Below, piece by piece: positions 53,466-62,510 of a stretch of DNA of 64,000 nucleotides. The stretch lies in assembly GCF_000331225.1 (NCBI RefSeq), contig NZ_ANFY01000009.1, positions 1 to 64,000 on the forward strand, in the 5' to 3' direction. The position numbers and the translations under genes were made by a program. Position 1 is the stretch's first letter, and the number at the start of each line of letters is the position of its first letter. The stretch comes from Sandarakinorhabdus sp. AAP62. Its GTDB lineage: Bacteria; Pseudomonadota; Alphaproteobacteria; Sphingomonadales; Sphingomonadaceae. The notes under the pieces are model-generated. The model worked only from the letters and a program-made list of their open reading frames with translations. It made no database searches and was not told the origin of the DNA.

Positions 53466-54245
53466 ATGCTGGATGAAACCATCGACGACTGGGGCACGGC
53501 GCGGCTCACGCTCAATCGCCCCGAACGCCACAACGCCTTCAACGCCGAACTGATCGCAGCGCTGGAGGAAGCCTTCACCCGGCTCGGCCAGTCCGGCGAC
53601 GTGCGCGCCATCGTGCTGGCCGGCAATGGCAAGAGCTTTTCCGCAGGCGCCGATCTCGACTGGATGCGCGCCGCCGCCGGCTGGACCGAGGCCGAGAACC
53701 AGGCCGACGCCATGAGTCTGTCCAACATGCTGGCCGCTATCAATGATTGCCCGAAACCGGTGATCGTGGTGGCGCACGGCCATGTGACAGGCGGCGGCGT
53801 GGGGCTGGTCGCCTGTGCCGATATGGCCGTCGCCATCGAGGGTGCGCAGTTCCGCCTGTCGGAAGTGCGGCTGGGCCTGACGCCGGCCACCATCTCGCCG
53901 TTCGTGCTGGCCAGGATCGGCGCGGCGGCGCGGCGCTGGTTCCTCACCGCCGAGGCGTTCACGGCAGAGGATGCCGCCGCCATGGGACTGGTGAACGAAA
54001 CCGCCATTGATGAAGATGCTGCCGAAGCCATGGTCGCCCACTGGCTGGCCCATATCGGCCAGGCCGCCCCCGGCGCGGTGGCTGATGCGAAACGTCTGGC
54101 GCTGGATTTCGCCGCTGCCGAAATCACCGAGGAGCTGCGCGAGGAAAGCGCGCGCCGCATCGCCGCCCGCCGGGTGAGTGAAGAAGGCCGCGAAGGCATA
54201 TCCGCCTTCCTGAGCAAGGGGAAACCATCATGGGTCACGGAATGA
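53466..54245 (+). CDS. liuC: Enoyl-CoA hydratase family, probable methylglutaconyl-CoA hydratase
   Basis: 259 aa, crotonase fold. RPERHNAFNAELIAALEEAF, SAGADLDWMRAAAGW (oxyanion hole and active site), GGGVGLVACADMAVA, and RLSEVRLGLTPATISPFVL are family features. Between liuB and liuD the expected step is hydration of 3-methylglutaconyl-CoA to HMG-CoA. The start at 53466 follows GGAGGG by about 7 nt; an ATG 6 nt earlier is too close. The stop overlaps the next ATG. Confidence 0.87.
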   Translation: MLDETIDDWGTARLTLNRPERHNAFNAELIAALEEAFTRLGQSGDVRAIVLAGNGKSFSAGADLDWMRAAAGWTEAENQADAMSLSNMLAAINDCPKPVIVVAHGHVTGGGVGLVACADMAVAIEGAQFRLSEVRLGLTPATISPFVLARIGAAARRWFLTAEAFTAEDAAAMGLVNETAIDEDAAEAMVAHWLAHIGQAAPGAVADAKRLALDFAAAEITEELREESARRIAARRVSEEGREGISAFLSKGKPSWVTE

Positions 54246-54691
54246 AGCCGCTGTTTGCCGCTGCGCTGCTGGTGGCGGCTCCCGCTGCCGCTGCACCGAA
54301 GGACGAGGTGCTCGCGGCCACCAACGCCTTCATGGCGGCGCTCAACAGGGGCGATGCCAATGGTGCCGAGGCGATGACGCATCCGACCTTGACCATCCAG
54401 GTGCTGCGCTTCCCGCCTGAAGGCGGCAGCAAGTACAGCGTGATGACGCGGCAGCAATTGTTCGACAATTTCCGCAATGCCCCGCCACGCAAGTTTGATG
54501 AGCGCATCGTGCGGTCCAGGGTGCTGGTCACCCGCGATCATGCCCATGTCTGGGCGCCCTACACGCTCGATATCGACGGCAAGCGCATCCATTGCGGCAT
54601 CGACAGCTTTGGCTGGAGCAAACTCGACGGCAAGTGGGTGCTGACCACCTTCGGCTGGACCGCCGATCCCAAGGGCTGCCCGCCAAAGTGA
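54230..54691 (+). CDS. Exported SnoaL/NTF2-like protein inside the leucine operon
   Basis: 153 aa. A signal peptide (KPLFAAALLVAAPAAAA) precedes a cone-shaped NTF2 fold: DEVLAATNAFMAALNRGDAN, VMTRQQLFDNFRN, and IHCGIDSFGWSKLDGKWVLT. It overlaps liuC by 16 nt and touches liuD, so it is co-translated, yet exported. Such domains bind small molecules, but no function is inferable. The start at 54230 follows AAGGGG by 8 nt; 54242 is an alternative. Confidence 0.65.
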   Translation: MGHGMKPLFAAALLVAAPAAAAPKDEVLAATNAFMAALNRGDANGAEAMTHPTLTIQVLRFPPEGGSKYSVMTRQQLFDNFRNAPPRKFDERIVRSRVLVTRDHAHVWAPYTLDIDGKRIHCGIDSFGWSKLDGKWVLTTFGWTADPKGCPPK

Positions 54692-54696
54692 AACCC

Positions 54697-56655
54697 ATGC
54701 AGAAAATCCTGATCGCCAATCGCGGGGAAATCGCCCGCCGCATCATCCGCACCGCGCACCGGATGGGCATTGCCACGGTCGCCGTGCATTCGGCCGCCGA
54801 CGCCGCTGCGCCGTTCGTCCGTGAAGCCGGCCAATCGGTGCCGCTGGCCGGTGACCGGCCCTATCTGGATGTGGACGCCATCATTGCGGCGGCCAAACGC
54901 ACCGGCGCCGATGCTGTTCACCCCGGTTACGGCTTCCTCAGTGAGAATGCCGATTTCGCCAAGGCCTTGAAAAAGGCCGGGATAATCTTCATCGGCCCGC
55001 CCGAAAGCGCCATGCGGGTGATGGCCCTGAAAGACACTGCCAAGGCCGCCATGAAAAAGGCCGGCGTGCCGATCACGCCGGGCTATCAGGGCAATGATCA
55101 ATCGCTGGTGCGCCTGCAAAAGGCGGCCGAGGGCGTTGGCTATCCGCTGCTCATCAAGGCGGTGGCCGGCGGCGGCGGCAAGGGCATGCGCGCCGTGCAC
55201 AACCCCGCCGAATTCCAGGAAGCCCTGATGGCCGCCCAGCGCGAAGGCGAAACCGCGTTCGGCAACCCGGCGGTGATGCTGGAAAAGCTGATCCAGCGCC
55301 CGCGCCATGTCGAAGTGCAATTGTTTGCCGACAATCACGGCAATGCCGTCCATCTGTTCGAACGCGATTGTTCGCTGCAGCGCCGCCACCAGAAGGTGAT
55401 CGAGGAAGCCCCTGCCCCCGGGCTTTCCGAGCGCCTGCGCCACACGCTTGGCGTTGCCGCCGTTACCGCCGCCCATGCCATTGGCTACAGCGGCGCCGGC
55501 ACGGTGGAGTTCATCCTCGATCTCGACACGGTGGACGAGGCCGGCGATCCTGCCTTCTACTTCATGGAAATGAACACCCGCCTGCAGGTGGAGCATCCGG
55601 TGACCGAATGCATCACCGGCGAGGATCTTGTTGAATGGCAGATCCGCGTCGCGCGCAGCGAGACATTGCCCAAGCGGCAGGAGGAACTGTCGGTCACCGG
55701 CTGGGCGATGGAAGCCCGGCTTTATGCCGAAGATCCGGACAGCGGCTTCCTGCCGGCCACCGGCACGATCAGCAATCTGGAATTCGGCACAGGCCCCGGG
55801 GTGCGCATCGATACCGGCGTCGAAAACGGCAGCCGCATCGGGCTGGACTATGATCCGATGATCGCCAAGGTCATCGCTCACGGCGCGACCCGGGCTGAAG
55901 CCATCGACCGGCTGGTCGGCGCGCTCGATGCCACGGTGGTGAGTGGCCTCAAATGCAACCGCGCCTTCCTGGCCCGATTGGCCGACACCAAGGCCTTCCG
56001 CGCCGGTGAGGTCGATACCGGCTTCATCGCCCGCCATGCCGCCGAACTGGCCGCCCCCGGCCTGTGCCCGGCCCCCGTGCTGCTCGCCGCCGCGCTGGGA
56101 TTGGGCCTGCCGCAGGACAGCGCCACCGCCAGCCTGTATGGCGCACTGAATTTCCGCATCAATCTGGCCGCCGAAACCCATGTCCGCCTGTGGTGGGATG
56201 AAAACCGGCACGCCATCAGCCTGCGCCATGTGGGCGGCCAGCGCTGGCGCGTCGGTGGCCTCGCCGGGGTTGGCGAAATATCTGCCATGCGGGTTGGTGC
56301 GCACGGCCTGGCGATCGACCTCGCCGGCCAGATGATGACCGCCACCGTGGTGCCCGGCACCGGCACGGTGGATGTGCGCCTCGCCGGCCAGAGCTGGCTG
56401 ATCGGCACCCGCCCGCCGCGCGTGAAGGATGCTGGCGGCGGCCACGCCCACATGATCGCGCCGATGCCCGGTCGCGTGCTGGCGGTCGACGTGACGCCGG
56501 GCCAGGCCGTGGCCGAAGGCGACCGCCTGCTGGTGCTGGAAGCCATGAAGATGGAGCACCGCCTGCTCGCCCGCGTCGCCGGCACTGTGCAGGCCGTTCA
56601 CATCAGCGTGGGCGATCAGGTCGCCGATGGCATGATGCTGGTGGAAATCGGCTGA
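54697..56655 (+). CDS. liuD: Methylcrotonyl-CoA carboxylase biotin-containing (alpha) subunit
   Basis: 652 aa. Biotin carboxylase N-terminus ILIANRGEIARRIIRTAHRM, ATP-grasp motif GGGGKGMRAVHN, EMNTRLQVEHPVTE, then a biotin-lipoyl domain with the biotinylation site LEAMKMEH near the C-terminus. It carboxylates biotin for LiuB. A GTG at 54688, overlapping the SnoaL-like stop, may be the true start; I give 54697 (MQKIL). Between the carboxylase and biotin domains sits a variable linker, normal for MccA. Confidence 0.94.
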   Translation: MQKILIANRGEIARRIIRTAHRMGIATVAVHSAADAAAPFVREAGQSVPLAGDRPYLDVDAIIAAAKRTGADAVHPGYGFLSENADFAKALKKAGIIFIGPPESAMRVMALKDTAKAAMKKAGVPITPGYQGNDQSLVRLQKAAEGVGYPLLIKAVAGGGGKGMRAVHNPAEFQEALMAAQREGETAFGNPAVMLEKLIQRPRHVEVQLFADNHGNAVHLFERDCSLQRRHQKVIEEAPAPGLSERLRHTLGVAAVTAAHAIGYSGAGTVEFILDLDTVDEAGDPAFYFMEMNTRLQVEHPVTECITGEDLVEWQIRVARSETLPKRQEELSVTGWAMEARLYAEDPDSGFLPATGTISNLEFGTGPGVRIDTGVENGSRIGLDYDPMIAKVIAHGATRAEAIDRLVGALDATVVSGLKCNRAFLARLADTKAFRAGEVDTGFIARHAAELAAPGLCPAPVLLAAALGLGLPQDSATASLYGALNFRINLAAETHVRLWWDENRHAISLRHVGGQRWRVGGLAGVGEISAMRVGAHGLAIDLAGQMMTATVVPGTGTVDVRLAGQSWLIGTRPPRVKDAGGGHAHMIAPMPGRVLAVDVTPGQAVAEGDRLLVLEAMKMEHRLLARVAGTVQAVHISVGDQVADGMMLVEIG

Positions 56656-56661
56656 GCGCCA

Positions 56662-57153
56662 TCAACCGCTCTGCACCCATCCCACCCAGGCATCATTCAC
56701 TGTCCACGGCTGGCCATCAAGGGCAACCACCACCAGGCGGGACCGCAGGCCATTGGAAGCCAGCGAGCCATCGGAGGCCGTGGCAAGCCGGACATAGCGG
56801 CCGAGCGTGCTGTCGAAGGTGGCCATTTCACTGTCTTCAACCGGGCCGCCATCCCAGCGATAGCGCGCGTTGACCCGGAACTGCCGGCCGCCGGCTTCAC
56901 CCGCCATGGCGATGAACGGATGCCAGCCCGGGCTGTCATCCAGATCGATCTGCAACTGCCCATCGGCGGCGAGCGTGATGACACCCAAAGGCGCGCTGCC
57001 GGTGACCAGCGCTTGCCATTGCAGCACCGATCGGGCGTCGATCGACCAATCGGGATAAGTGCCCGGCTGTGCTGCCGGCGACCGGGCTGATGCGGTGGCC
57101 AATTGTGCTGCGCGGCCCGTTTGGGCCACAAATCGCCTCAGCGCTTCGCTCAT
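56662..57153 (-). CDS. Protein of unknown function
   Basis: 163 aa, no clear signal peptide or membrane segment. Trp-rich and beta-like (YPDWSIDARSVLQWQALV, DLDDSPGWHPFIAMAGE, RWDGGPVEDSEM) and ending NDAWVGWVQSG. The start at 57153 follows GGGGAGAG. Not recognised. It is convergent with liuD (6-nt gap) and is separated from the regulator pair by a 13-bp hairpin. Confidence 0.5.
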   Translation of the reverse strand: MSEALRRFVAQTGRAAQLATASARSPAAQPGTYPDWSIDARSVLQWQALVTGSAPLGVITLAADGQLQIDLDDSPGWHPFIAMAGEAGGRQFRVNARYRWDGGPVEDSEMATFDSTLGRYVRLATASDGSLASNGLRSRLVVVALDGQPWTVNDAWVGWVQSG

Positions 57154-57231
57154 CGACACTCTCCCCGCCACCATGCTGCAGCATTCTAGCACAGCAGACG
57201 CAGCAAGGGAGCCGTGGCTACAACCTGTTGT

Positions 57232-57267
57232 GGCCCGGGCCGACGGGGCTCGTTGTCGGCCCGGGCC
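57232..57267. terminator. 13-bp perfect hairpin downstream of the XRE/membrane pair
   Basis: GGCCCGGGCCGAC (57232-57244) pairs with GTCGGCCCGGGCC (57255-57267) across a 10-base loop. There is no T-tract on either side, so it may be a factor-dependent terminator or mRNA-stabilising structure. An adjacent ACAAC/GTTGT stem lies at 57220-57231. Confidence 0.5.
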
Positions 57268-57316
57268 CTTCCGGCCGGGAAGTCTGTTCAATCGGGCGCG
57301 CACCGTGGCAATTGCG

Positions 57317-57790
57317 TCATCCCGCGTCCTCCGCATCGTCAACCACGCGTTCCCCCCACGCCAGGATGATGCCCGGCAGCGCCATCGAGGTGATGGCGAA
57401 ACCCGACAGCAGATCAAGCGCCTGTTCCCGGCCTGGCATCCAGCCATCGATGAACTTGGCCAGGATCGACCACAGGAAAAAGCCGAACAGCGCCATGATC
57501 ATGATCTGGTGGGTGGCAACATAGGATTTGTCGCGCAGTGCCCGTTCCCGCTCATCCAGCATGGCGTCGCTGGCCTGGGTCAGCTGCCCGCGGCCTTCGA
57601 TGAACAGCGCCACCGCACTGAACAGGCCGATCAGGCGCAGCCCCAGGAAACCCATCGGCGTCGTGCCATCCGGCGCCGCGAACACGGCGCCGCCCAGATA
57701 GCCGATGCCAATCCCGCCCAATACCAGCAGTGACAGGAAGCGCGCGGTGCGCAGCGACAGGCGCAGCGGCGGGTTGAGGGCTTGCTTCAT
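57317..57790 (-). CDS. Small membrane protein paired with XRE regulator
   Basis: 157 aa with four hydrophobic segments (FLSLLVLGGIGIGYLGGAVF, FLGLRLIGLFSAVALFI, MIMALFGFFLWSIL, AITSMALPGIILAW) around a charged loop (MLDERERALRDK). The ATG shares one base with the XRE stop (TGATG). Such two-gene units (small XRE plus DUF-type membrane partner) are frequent, yet the role is unknown. The charged DERERALRDK loop likely faces the cytoplasm, where it could meet the regulator. Confidence 0.6.
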   Translation of the reverse strand: MKQALNPPLRLSLRTARFLSLLVLGGIGIGYLGGAVFAAPDGTTPMGFLGLRLIGLFSAVALFIEGRGQLTQASDAMLDERERALRDKSYVATHQIMIMALFGFFLWSILAKFIDGWMPGREQALDLLSGFAITSMALPGIILAWGERVVDDAEDAG

Positions 57791-58053
57791 CAGGCGGCTC
57801 CCTTGGTGACGATCAATTGCTGTGCCAACGGCGTGAATGGCTCGAGACTGAACAATGTTTCCACCGGCACGCCGAACACACGGGCCAGCTTCAGCCCCAG
57901 TTCCAGGCTGGGGCCATAGTGGCCGCGCTCCAGAAAGCCGATGGTCTGCGGGTTGACGCCGACCTGTTCGGCCAGATCCTTGCGTGACAAGCCGGCTTCA
58001 GCGCGAAACAGCGCGAGGCGGTTGTGCAGGACCGGAGTTCCATTGTTCGTCAT
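57790..58053 (-). CDS. XRE-family transcriptional regulator
   Basis: 87 aa, a single helix-turn-helix. LALFRAEAGLSRKDLAEQVGVNPQTIGFLERGHYGPSLELGLKLARVF shows the two HTH helices and recognition helix. It resembles the compact YozG-like XRE group. The start is ATG 58053, with no Shine-Dalgarno; a GTG at 58056 is one codon earlier. The promoter palindrome at 58063-58076 makes autoregulation likely. Confidence 0.85.
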   Translation of the reverse strand: MTNNGTPVLHNRLALFRAEAGLSRKDLAEQVGVNPQTIGFLERGHYGPSLELGLKLARVFGVPVETLFSLEPFTPLAQQLIVTKGAA

Positions 58054-58062
58054 CACGAATCA

Positions 58063-58094
58063 TTGTGTATACACAACGAATACTGATGTCAACA
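58063..58094 (-). promoter_or_regulatory. XRE promoter with perfect TTGTGTATACACAA palindrome
   Basis: The 14-bp palindrome spans 58063-58076 and lies between a minus-strand TTGACA (58094-58089) and the start codon at 58053, overlapping a -10-like TATACA or TACACA. The predicted transcript begins within a few bases of the start codon, and there is no ribosome-binding site, so translation may be leaderless. The palindrome is likely the XRE operator, repressing its own gene. On the other strand the element is about 95 nt upstream of liuA. Confidence 0.6.
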
Positions 58095-58171
58095 CAGCGC
58101 GACTTTGCCCCCTTCCCGCTCCCCTTGCCAACGCCTAGAACGGGCACAACGGACCAAAGGAACCCCTCACG

Positions 58172-59335
58172 ATGCTGAGCCAATTGAACTTTGCCCATGG
58201 CGAGACCATCGACATGCTGCGCGATACGGTGCGCGCCTTTGCCGCCGCCGAAATCGCCCCGCGCGCGGCCGAGATCGATGCCACCAACACATTCCCGCGC
58301 GATCTGTGGCCCAAGATGGGCGAGCTTGGCCTGCACGGCATCACCGTGCCGGAAGCCGATGGCGGCATTGGTCTGGGCTATCTCGCGCATGTCGTGGTGG
58401 TGGAGGAACTCTCCCGCGCTTCCGCCAGTGTTGGCCTGTCCTACGGCGCCCATACAAATTTGTGCATCAACCAGATCGCGCGTTGGGGCAGCGCCGAGCA
58501 GAAGGCACGCTATCTGCCGGATCTGATCAGCGGGCAGCATGTCGGCAGCCTCGCCATGTCGGAACCGGGCGCTGGCAGCGACGTGATCGGCATGAAGCTG
58601 CGCGCCGAAATCCAGGGCAATGGCGATTATGTGCTCAACGGCAACAAGATGTGGATCACCAATGGTCCGCACGCCGAAACCCTGGTCGTCTATGCCAAGA
58701 CCGATCCCGCCGCCGGCCCGCGCGGCGTCACCGCCTTCCTGATCGAAAAGTCCATGGCGGGTTTTTCCACCGCACAGAAGCTGGACAAGCTGGGCATGCG
58801 CGGCAGCGACACCTGCGAACTGGTGTTCGAAAATTGCACCGTGCCGGCCGAGAATGTGCTGGGCGGGGTGGGCAATGGCGCCCGCGTGCTGATGAGCGGC
58901 CTGGATTATGAACGCGTGGTGCTCAGCGGCGGGCCACTCGGCATCATGCAGGCCTGCATGGATGTCGTCGTGCCCTATGTTCACGAACGCCAGCAGTTCG
59001 GCCAGCCCATTGGCCAGTTCCAGCTGATGCAGGGCAAGTTGGCCGACATGTATGTCGCCCTCTCCACCGCCCAGGCCTACACTTATGCCGTGGCCCAGGC
59101 CTGCGACCGCGGCGAAACCACCCGCAAGGACAGCGCCGGCTGCATCCTCTATTCCGCCGAAAAGGCGACGTGGATGGCGCTGGAAGCCATCCAGTGCCTG
59201 GGCGGCAACGGCTATATCAACGACTATCCCACCGGGCGCTTGTTGCGCGATGCCAAGCTGTATGAAATTGGCGCCGGCACATCGGAAATCCGCCGCTATC
59301 TGATCGGACGGGAATTGTTCGAAGAGACCAAGTAG
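58172..59335 (+). CDS. liuA: Isovaleryl-CoA dehydrogenase
   Basis: 387 aa. It oxidises isovaleryl-CoA to 3-methylcrotonyl-CoA with FAD, the step before LiuB/LiuD. Features: [46 protein letters not shown], the catalytic Glu in [14 protein letters not shown] that marks the isovaleryl class, and [19 protein letters not shown]. The start follows AGGAAC. It is on the plus strand but separated from liuD by three minus-strand genes. Confidence 0.93.
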   Translation: MLSQLNFAHGETIDMLRDTVRAFAAAEIAPRAAEIDATNTFPRDLWPKMGELGLHGITVPEADGGIGLGYLAHVVVVEELSRASASVGLSYGAHTNLCINQIARWGSAEQKARYLPDLISGQHVGSLAMSEPGAGSDVIGMKLRAEIQGNGDYVLNGNKMWITNGPHAETLVVYAKTDPAAGPRGVTAFLIEKSMAGFSTAQKLDKLGMRGSDTCELVFENCTVPAENVLGGVGNGARVLMSGLDYERVVLSGGPLGIMQACMDVVVPYVHERQQFGQPIGQFQLMQGKLADMYVALSTAQAYTYAVAQACDRGETTRKDSAGCILYSAEKATWMALEAIQCLGGNGYINDYPTGRLLRDAKLYEIGAGTSEIRRYLIGRELFEETK

Positions 59336-59383
59336 GCGTGACAAAGCTTTTCTCTCCGTTATGCTGCGGGCGGGGAGAAAAAG

Positions 59384-60610
59384 ATGAAGACACTGATCGC
59401 TGCGGCGGCCGTGTTGCTGGCCACCAGTGCACTGGCCGCGCCGAAGCCCGATAATGCGCTGCTGAAGGCCGCCACGGCCGAGGCGCCGGCCGTCACGGGC
59501 ACGCTGAAATCGCTGGTGGAGGTCGAAACCGGCAGCGGCGATGCCGAAGGGCTGGAGACGCTGGGCCGCTATCTGGAAGCCCGCTTCACCCAGAGCGGCG
59601 GCAGCGTCAGCCGGGTGAAGCCCCTGCCCGGCACGGTGGGAGACATCATCGTCGCGCGCTGGAAAGGCACCGGCAAGGGCAAGCTGCTGCTGATCGCCCA
59701 TATGGATACGGTGTATCAGCGCGGTGCGCTGGCCAAGGCGCCGTTCAAGGTGGTGGAAGGCGATACTGGCCCGCTCGCCTATGGCCCCGGCATCGCCGAC
59801 GACAAGGCCGGCATTGCGGTTATCCTGCACACGCTGCCGCTGCTGAATGCCCGCGACTATGCCGAGCTGACCGTGCTGATCAACACGGACGAGGAGCGCG
59901 GCTCCGTTGGGTCCGGCCCGATCATCACCGAAATGGCCAAGGGCATGTCGGCCGTGCTCAGCTTTGAACCAACGGTGCATCCCGAAGCGATGGTGAACGG
60001 CACATCGGGCACCAACACGGTGATCGTCACCATTGCCGGCAAATCCGCCCACGCCGGCGCCGCGCCCGAAACCGGCATCAATGCGATGGTGGAAGCCGCG
60101 CACGTGATCGCGGTGACCAAGGATCTTGATCGCGGCCCGGGCAAGCGCCGCTTCAACTGGACGGTGGTGAACCAGGATCGCGGGGTTCGCAACATCATCC
60201 CCAACAATGTGACGCTGATTGGCGATCTGCGCACGTCAACGCTGGCCGATGTCGATCAGTTCCGGTCCGAACTGAACGAACGCCTGAAGACACCGGCGCT
60301 GGCCGGCGCCCAGGTGGTGGCCGAAGTGCGGGTGAACCGGCCGCCGTTCGACGTCAGCCCGGCCAGCAGCGCGCTGATCGAGGAGGCCCAGGCCATCTAT
60401 GGCACGCTTGGCCGCCGGCTGCCGCTGATGCCGCGCACGGGTGGCGGCACCGATGCCGGCTATGCGGCGCTGGCCGGTGTGCCGGTACTGGAGTTCCTTG
60501 GCCTGCCCGGCGCCGGCTATCACACCACCGACGCCGAATATGTGCATCTGGAAAGCGTGCCGAGCCGACTTTATCTCGCCGCCAGCCTGATCCGCCGGCT
60601 GGGCCGGTAG
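59384..60610 (+). CDS. M20-family metallopeptidase, probable glutamate carboxypeptidase
   Basis: 408 aa. A signal peptide (LIAAAAVLLATSALAA) precedes the M20 fold: LLIAHMDTVYQRG (metal ligand His and Asp), YGPGIADDKAGIAVIL, NTDEERGSVGS (catalytic and ligand Glu pair), and near the end PRTGGGTDAGYAALAG. The dimerisation domain sits in the middle. It likely trims C-terminal glutamate from peptides or folate-like molecules in the periplasm. GGGGAGAAA precedes the ATG. Confidence 0.85.
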   Translation: MKTLIAAAAVLLATSALAAPKPDNALLKAATAEAPAVTGTLKSLVEVETGSGDAEGLETLGRYLEARFTQSGGSVSRVKPLPGTVGDIIVARWKGTGKGKLLLIAHMDTVYQRGALAKAPFKVVEGDTGPLAYGPGIADDKAGIAVILHTLPLLNARDYAELTVLINTDEERGSVGSGPIITEMAKGMSAVLSFEPTVHPEAMVNGTSGTNTVIVTIAGKSAHAGAAPETGINAMVEAAHVIAVTKDLDRGPGKRRFNWTVVNQDRGVRNIIPNNVTLIGDLRTSTLADVDQFRSELNERLKTPALAGAQVVAEVRVNRPPFDVSPASSALIEEAQAIYGTLGRRLPLMPRTGGGTDAGYAALAGVPVLEFLGLPGAGYHTTDAEYVHLESVPSRLYLAASLIRRLGR

Positions 60611-60642
60611 ACGTTTGGAGCGCGCCCGGCTAAGGCCGGCGC

Positions 60643-61545
60643 ATGTCCAGCGGCCACCCCAACCGCCTTTCGGCGATCCTGCTGGTGCTGGCCGGCATCG
60701 GGGCGCTGTGCGTGCTGGATGCCTTCGCCAAATATCTGGCGCTGCGCCACGGCGCCGGCGTCGCCACCCTTGGCCGCTATGTGGCCGGCACCATCATCGG
60801 CCTGATGGTGTGGCAGTGGCAAGGCCGACCGTGGGTGGCGCCGGGCGGGCTGAAGCCCAATCTGGTGCGCGGCACGCTGATCGCGGCAATGGCGCTGGCG
60901 TTTTTCTGGTCGATTGCCAAACTGCCGATGGCACTGGTGCTCACCCTCACCTTTGTCGGGCCGCTGGCCGTGCCGTTCATGGCAGCGCTTTATCTGAAGG
61001 AGCCTGTGCAGCCGCGCTACATCGCGGCCGGCGCACTGGGCTTTGTGGGGGTGCTGGTCACCGTGGGCGGCATGCCCAGCCTGTCGGGCGACGATCTGCT
61101 GGCGGCCGGTGCGGCGGTGTTTGCCGCCATCCTGTATGGGGCGGCGGCGGTGATCCTGCGCTCCCGCGCGGCGGCCGATGGGGCGACGGTGATCACGCTG
61201 ATCGCTGCTGTCGTGCCGATGCTGTGGCTGTCTCCCGTGATCTTCATCACACCGACCGTGCCGCCGCTGGTCGATATCGGCCTGATGATGGCCATGGGCC
61301 TGGCTGGCAATATCGGCGTGCAGCTGATGGCGCGCGGCTATGTGCATTTGCAGGCACAGGTTTCGGCGGTGCTAGAATATAGCGCCCTACCCTGGGCTGC
61401 CCTGTTTGGCTGGCTGCTGTTCGATGAAGCAGTGGCCTTCACCACCGTGCTGGGCGCGGCGATCATCGCTGGTGCCTGCCTGTGGGCATCACGAGCCCCG
61501 GCAGCAGCGCCAGTCAGCGCGCCGCCGCCAGCGCCAGTTCCTTGA
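60643..61545 (+). CDS. EamA/DMT-family membrane transporter
   Basis: 300 aa with about ten membrane segments in two EamA repeats. The N-terminal repeat begins AILLVLAGIGALCVLDAFAK; the second has PAILYGAAAVILRS-like and EYSALPWAALFGWLLFDEAV. These exporters move metabolites such as amino acids or drugs; the substrate is unknown. It ends in a 32-bp convergent overlap with the next gene. No operon partner is evident. Confidence 0.85.
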   Translation: MSSGHPNRLSAILLVLAGIGALCVLDAFAKYLALRHGAGVATLGRYVAGTIIGLMVWQWQGRPWVAPGGLKPNLVRGTLIAAMALAFFWSIAKLPMALVLTLTFVGPLAVPFMAALYLKEPVQPRYIAAGALGFVGVLVTVGGMPSLSGDDLLAAGAAVFAAILYGAAAVILRSRAAADGATVITLIAAVVPMLWLSPVIFITPTVPPLVDIGLMMAMGLAGNIGVQLMARGYVHLQAQVSAVLEYSALPWAALFGWLLFDEAVAFTTVLGAAIIAGACLWASRAPAAAPVSAPPPAPVP

Positions 61546-61984
61546 GGCAGACCGCCTTGGCCCGGCCAATGGCGGCCACATCCGGCAGCAGTTCCACCGC
61601 TTCGCGTGCATCGGCCAGATAGGCGGCACGCGCGGCCGGCGGATGGCTGCCGTCCGGCGCACCACAAATGGCCTGCACACCCAGCACCGGTGAGCGCCGC
61701 AGATCAGTGACTGCCAGCACTTCCGACGGCGCCCGCGGCAAGGCTGCCGCCAGCGCGGCGCTCAATTGTCCAGCCTGGGCCGGTTCGGCCCCGCGCGCGA
61801 TTTCGGGCGCCATCGCGATCCAGTCGGCCGCGCCATTGCGGATCGCGCCCATCACCCGGCCCCAATCGCCGCCCGCCACCAGATGAGCGACGGCTGGCTT
61901 GGGGCCATTGCGATCGACATCGGCCGCGAATTGGCTGGCAGACAATATGCCGGCCAGCAGCAACAGGGAGGAAAATCCGCTCAT
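61514..61984 (-). CDS. Exported protein of unknown function
   Basis: 156 aa. A signal peptide (SGFSSLLLLAGILSASQFA) precedes an Ala-rich helical protein with two cysteines (VQAICGAPDG and KAVCLKELAL), a possible disulfide. I do not recognise it. Its 3' end overlaps the EamA gene by 32 bp in convergent orientation. It is 40 nt downstream of fabZ and may be on the same transcript. Confidence 0.55.
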   Translation of the reverse strand: MSGFSSLLLLAGILSASQFAADVDRNGPKPAVAHLVAGGDWGRVMGAIRNGAADWIAMAPEIARGAEPAQAGQLSAALAAALPRAPSEVLAVTDLRRSPVLGVQAICGAPDGSHPPAARAAYLADAREAVELLPDVAAIGRAKAVCLKELALAAAR

Positions 61985-62024
61985 GCGATGAATATGGGGA
62001 TGATGCCGTCTCGGCGCAATGGCC

Positions 62025-62510
62025 TCAGGCGGCGGCAGGCGGATCGGCGATCATCGCCGTGAAACTGCATTCGGCGACCAGTTTTCCATCCACTTCGGCG
62101 CGGCCGGTGAACTTGGCAACGCGGCCGCGATCCTGCACCACCTGCACCTTCAGATGCAGCAGGCAGCCCGGCTCCACGGGATTGCGGAACTTGGCGTTCT
62201 CGATCGCCATGAAGAAGACCAGCTTGTCCCCGCCGGTCGGGTCCTTGGCCCGCGCACCGTGAATGGCGAGCACGCCGGCCGTCTGCGCCAGGGCTTCGAC
62301 GATCAGCACGCCCGGCATGATCGGCTTGGCCGGGAAATGCCCGGCAAAGAACGGCTCGTTGATGGTCACCGCCTTGATGCCAGTCGCCGATTGACCGGGG
62401 ATCATGTCGATCACCCGGTCAACCAGCAGCATCGGAAACCGATGCGGCAGCAGGGCCATCACGGCCAGCACGTCCGCCGTGCTGGCCACTTGTGGCACGG
62501 CGTCGCTCAT
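62025..62510 (-). CDS. fabZ: 3-hydroxyacyl-[acyl-carrier-protein] dehydratase
   Basis: 161 aa, a hot-dog fold. The catalytic His lies in [22 protein letters not shown], with [14 protein letters not shown] and [14 protein letters not shown] also diagnostic. It dehydrates hydroxyacyl-ACP in fatty acid and lipid A precursor synthesis. The ATG shares one base with the skp stop (TGATG). The order bamA-skp-(lpxD)-fabZ is conserved; lpxD, normally between skp and fabZ, is absent here. Confidence 0.94.
   Translation of the reverse strand: MSDAVPQVASTADVLAVMALLPHRFPMLLVDRVIDMIPGQSATGIKAVTINEPFFAGHFPAKPIMPGVLIVEALAQTAGVLAIHGARAKDPTGGDKLVFFMAIENAKFRNPVEPGCLLHLKVQVVQDRGRVAKFTGRAEVDGKLVAECSFTAMIADPPAAA

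Noticed and set aside
57998-60103. A 700-codon minus-strand frame over liuA and the M20 peptidase
   Set aside because: Antisense shadow; no domain and opposite to two confident enzymes.
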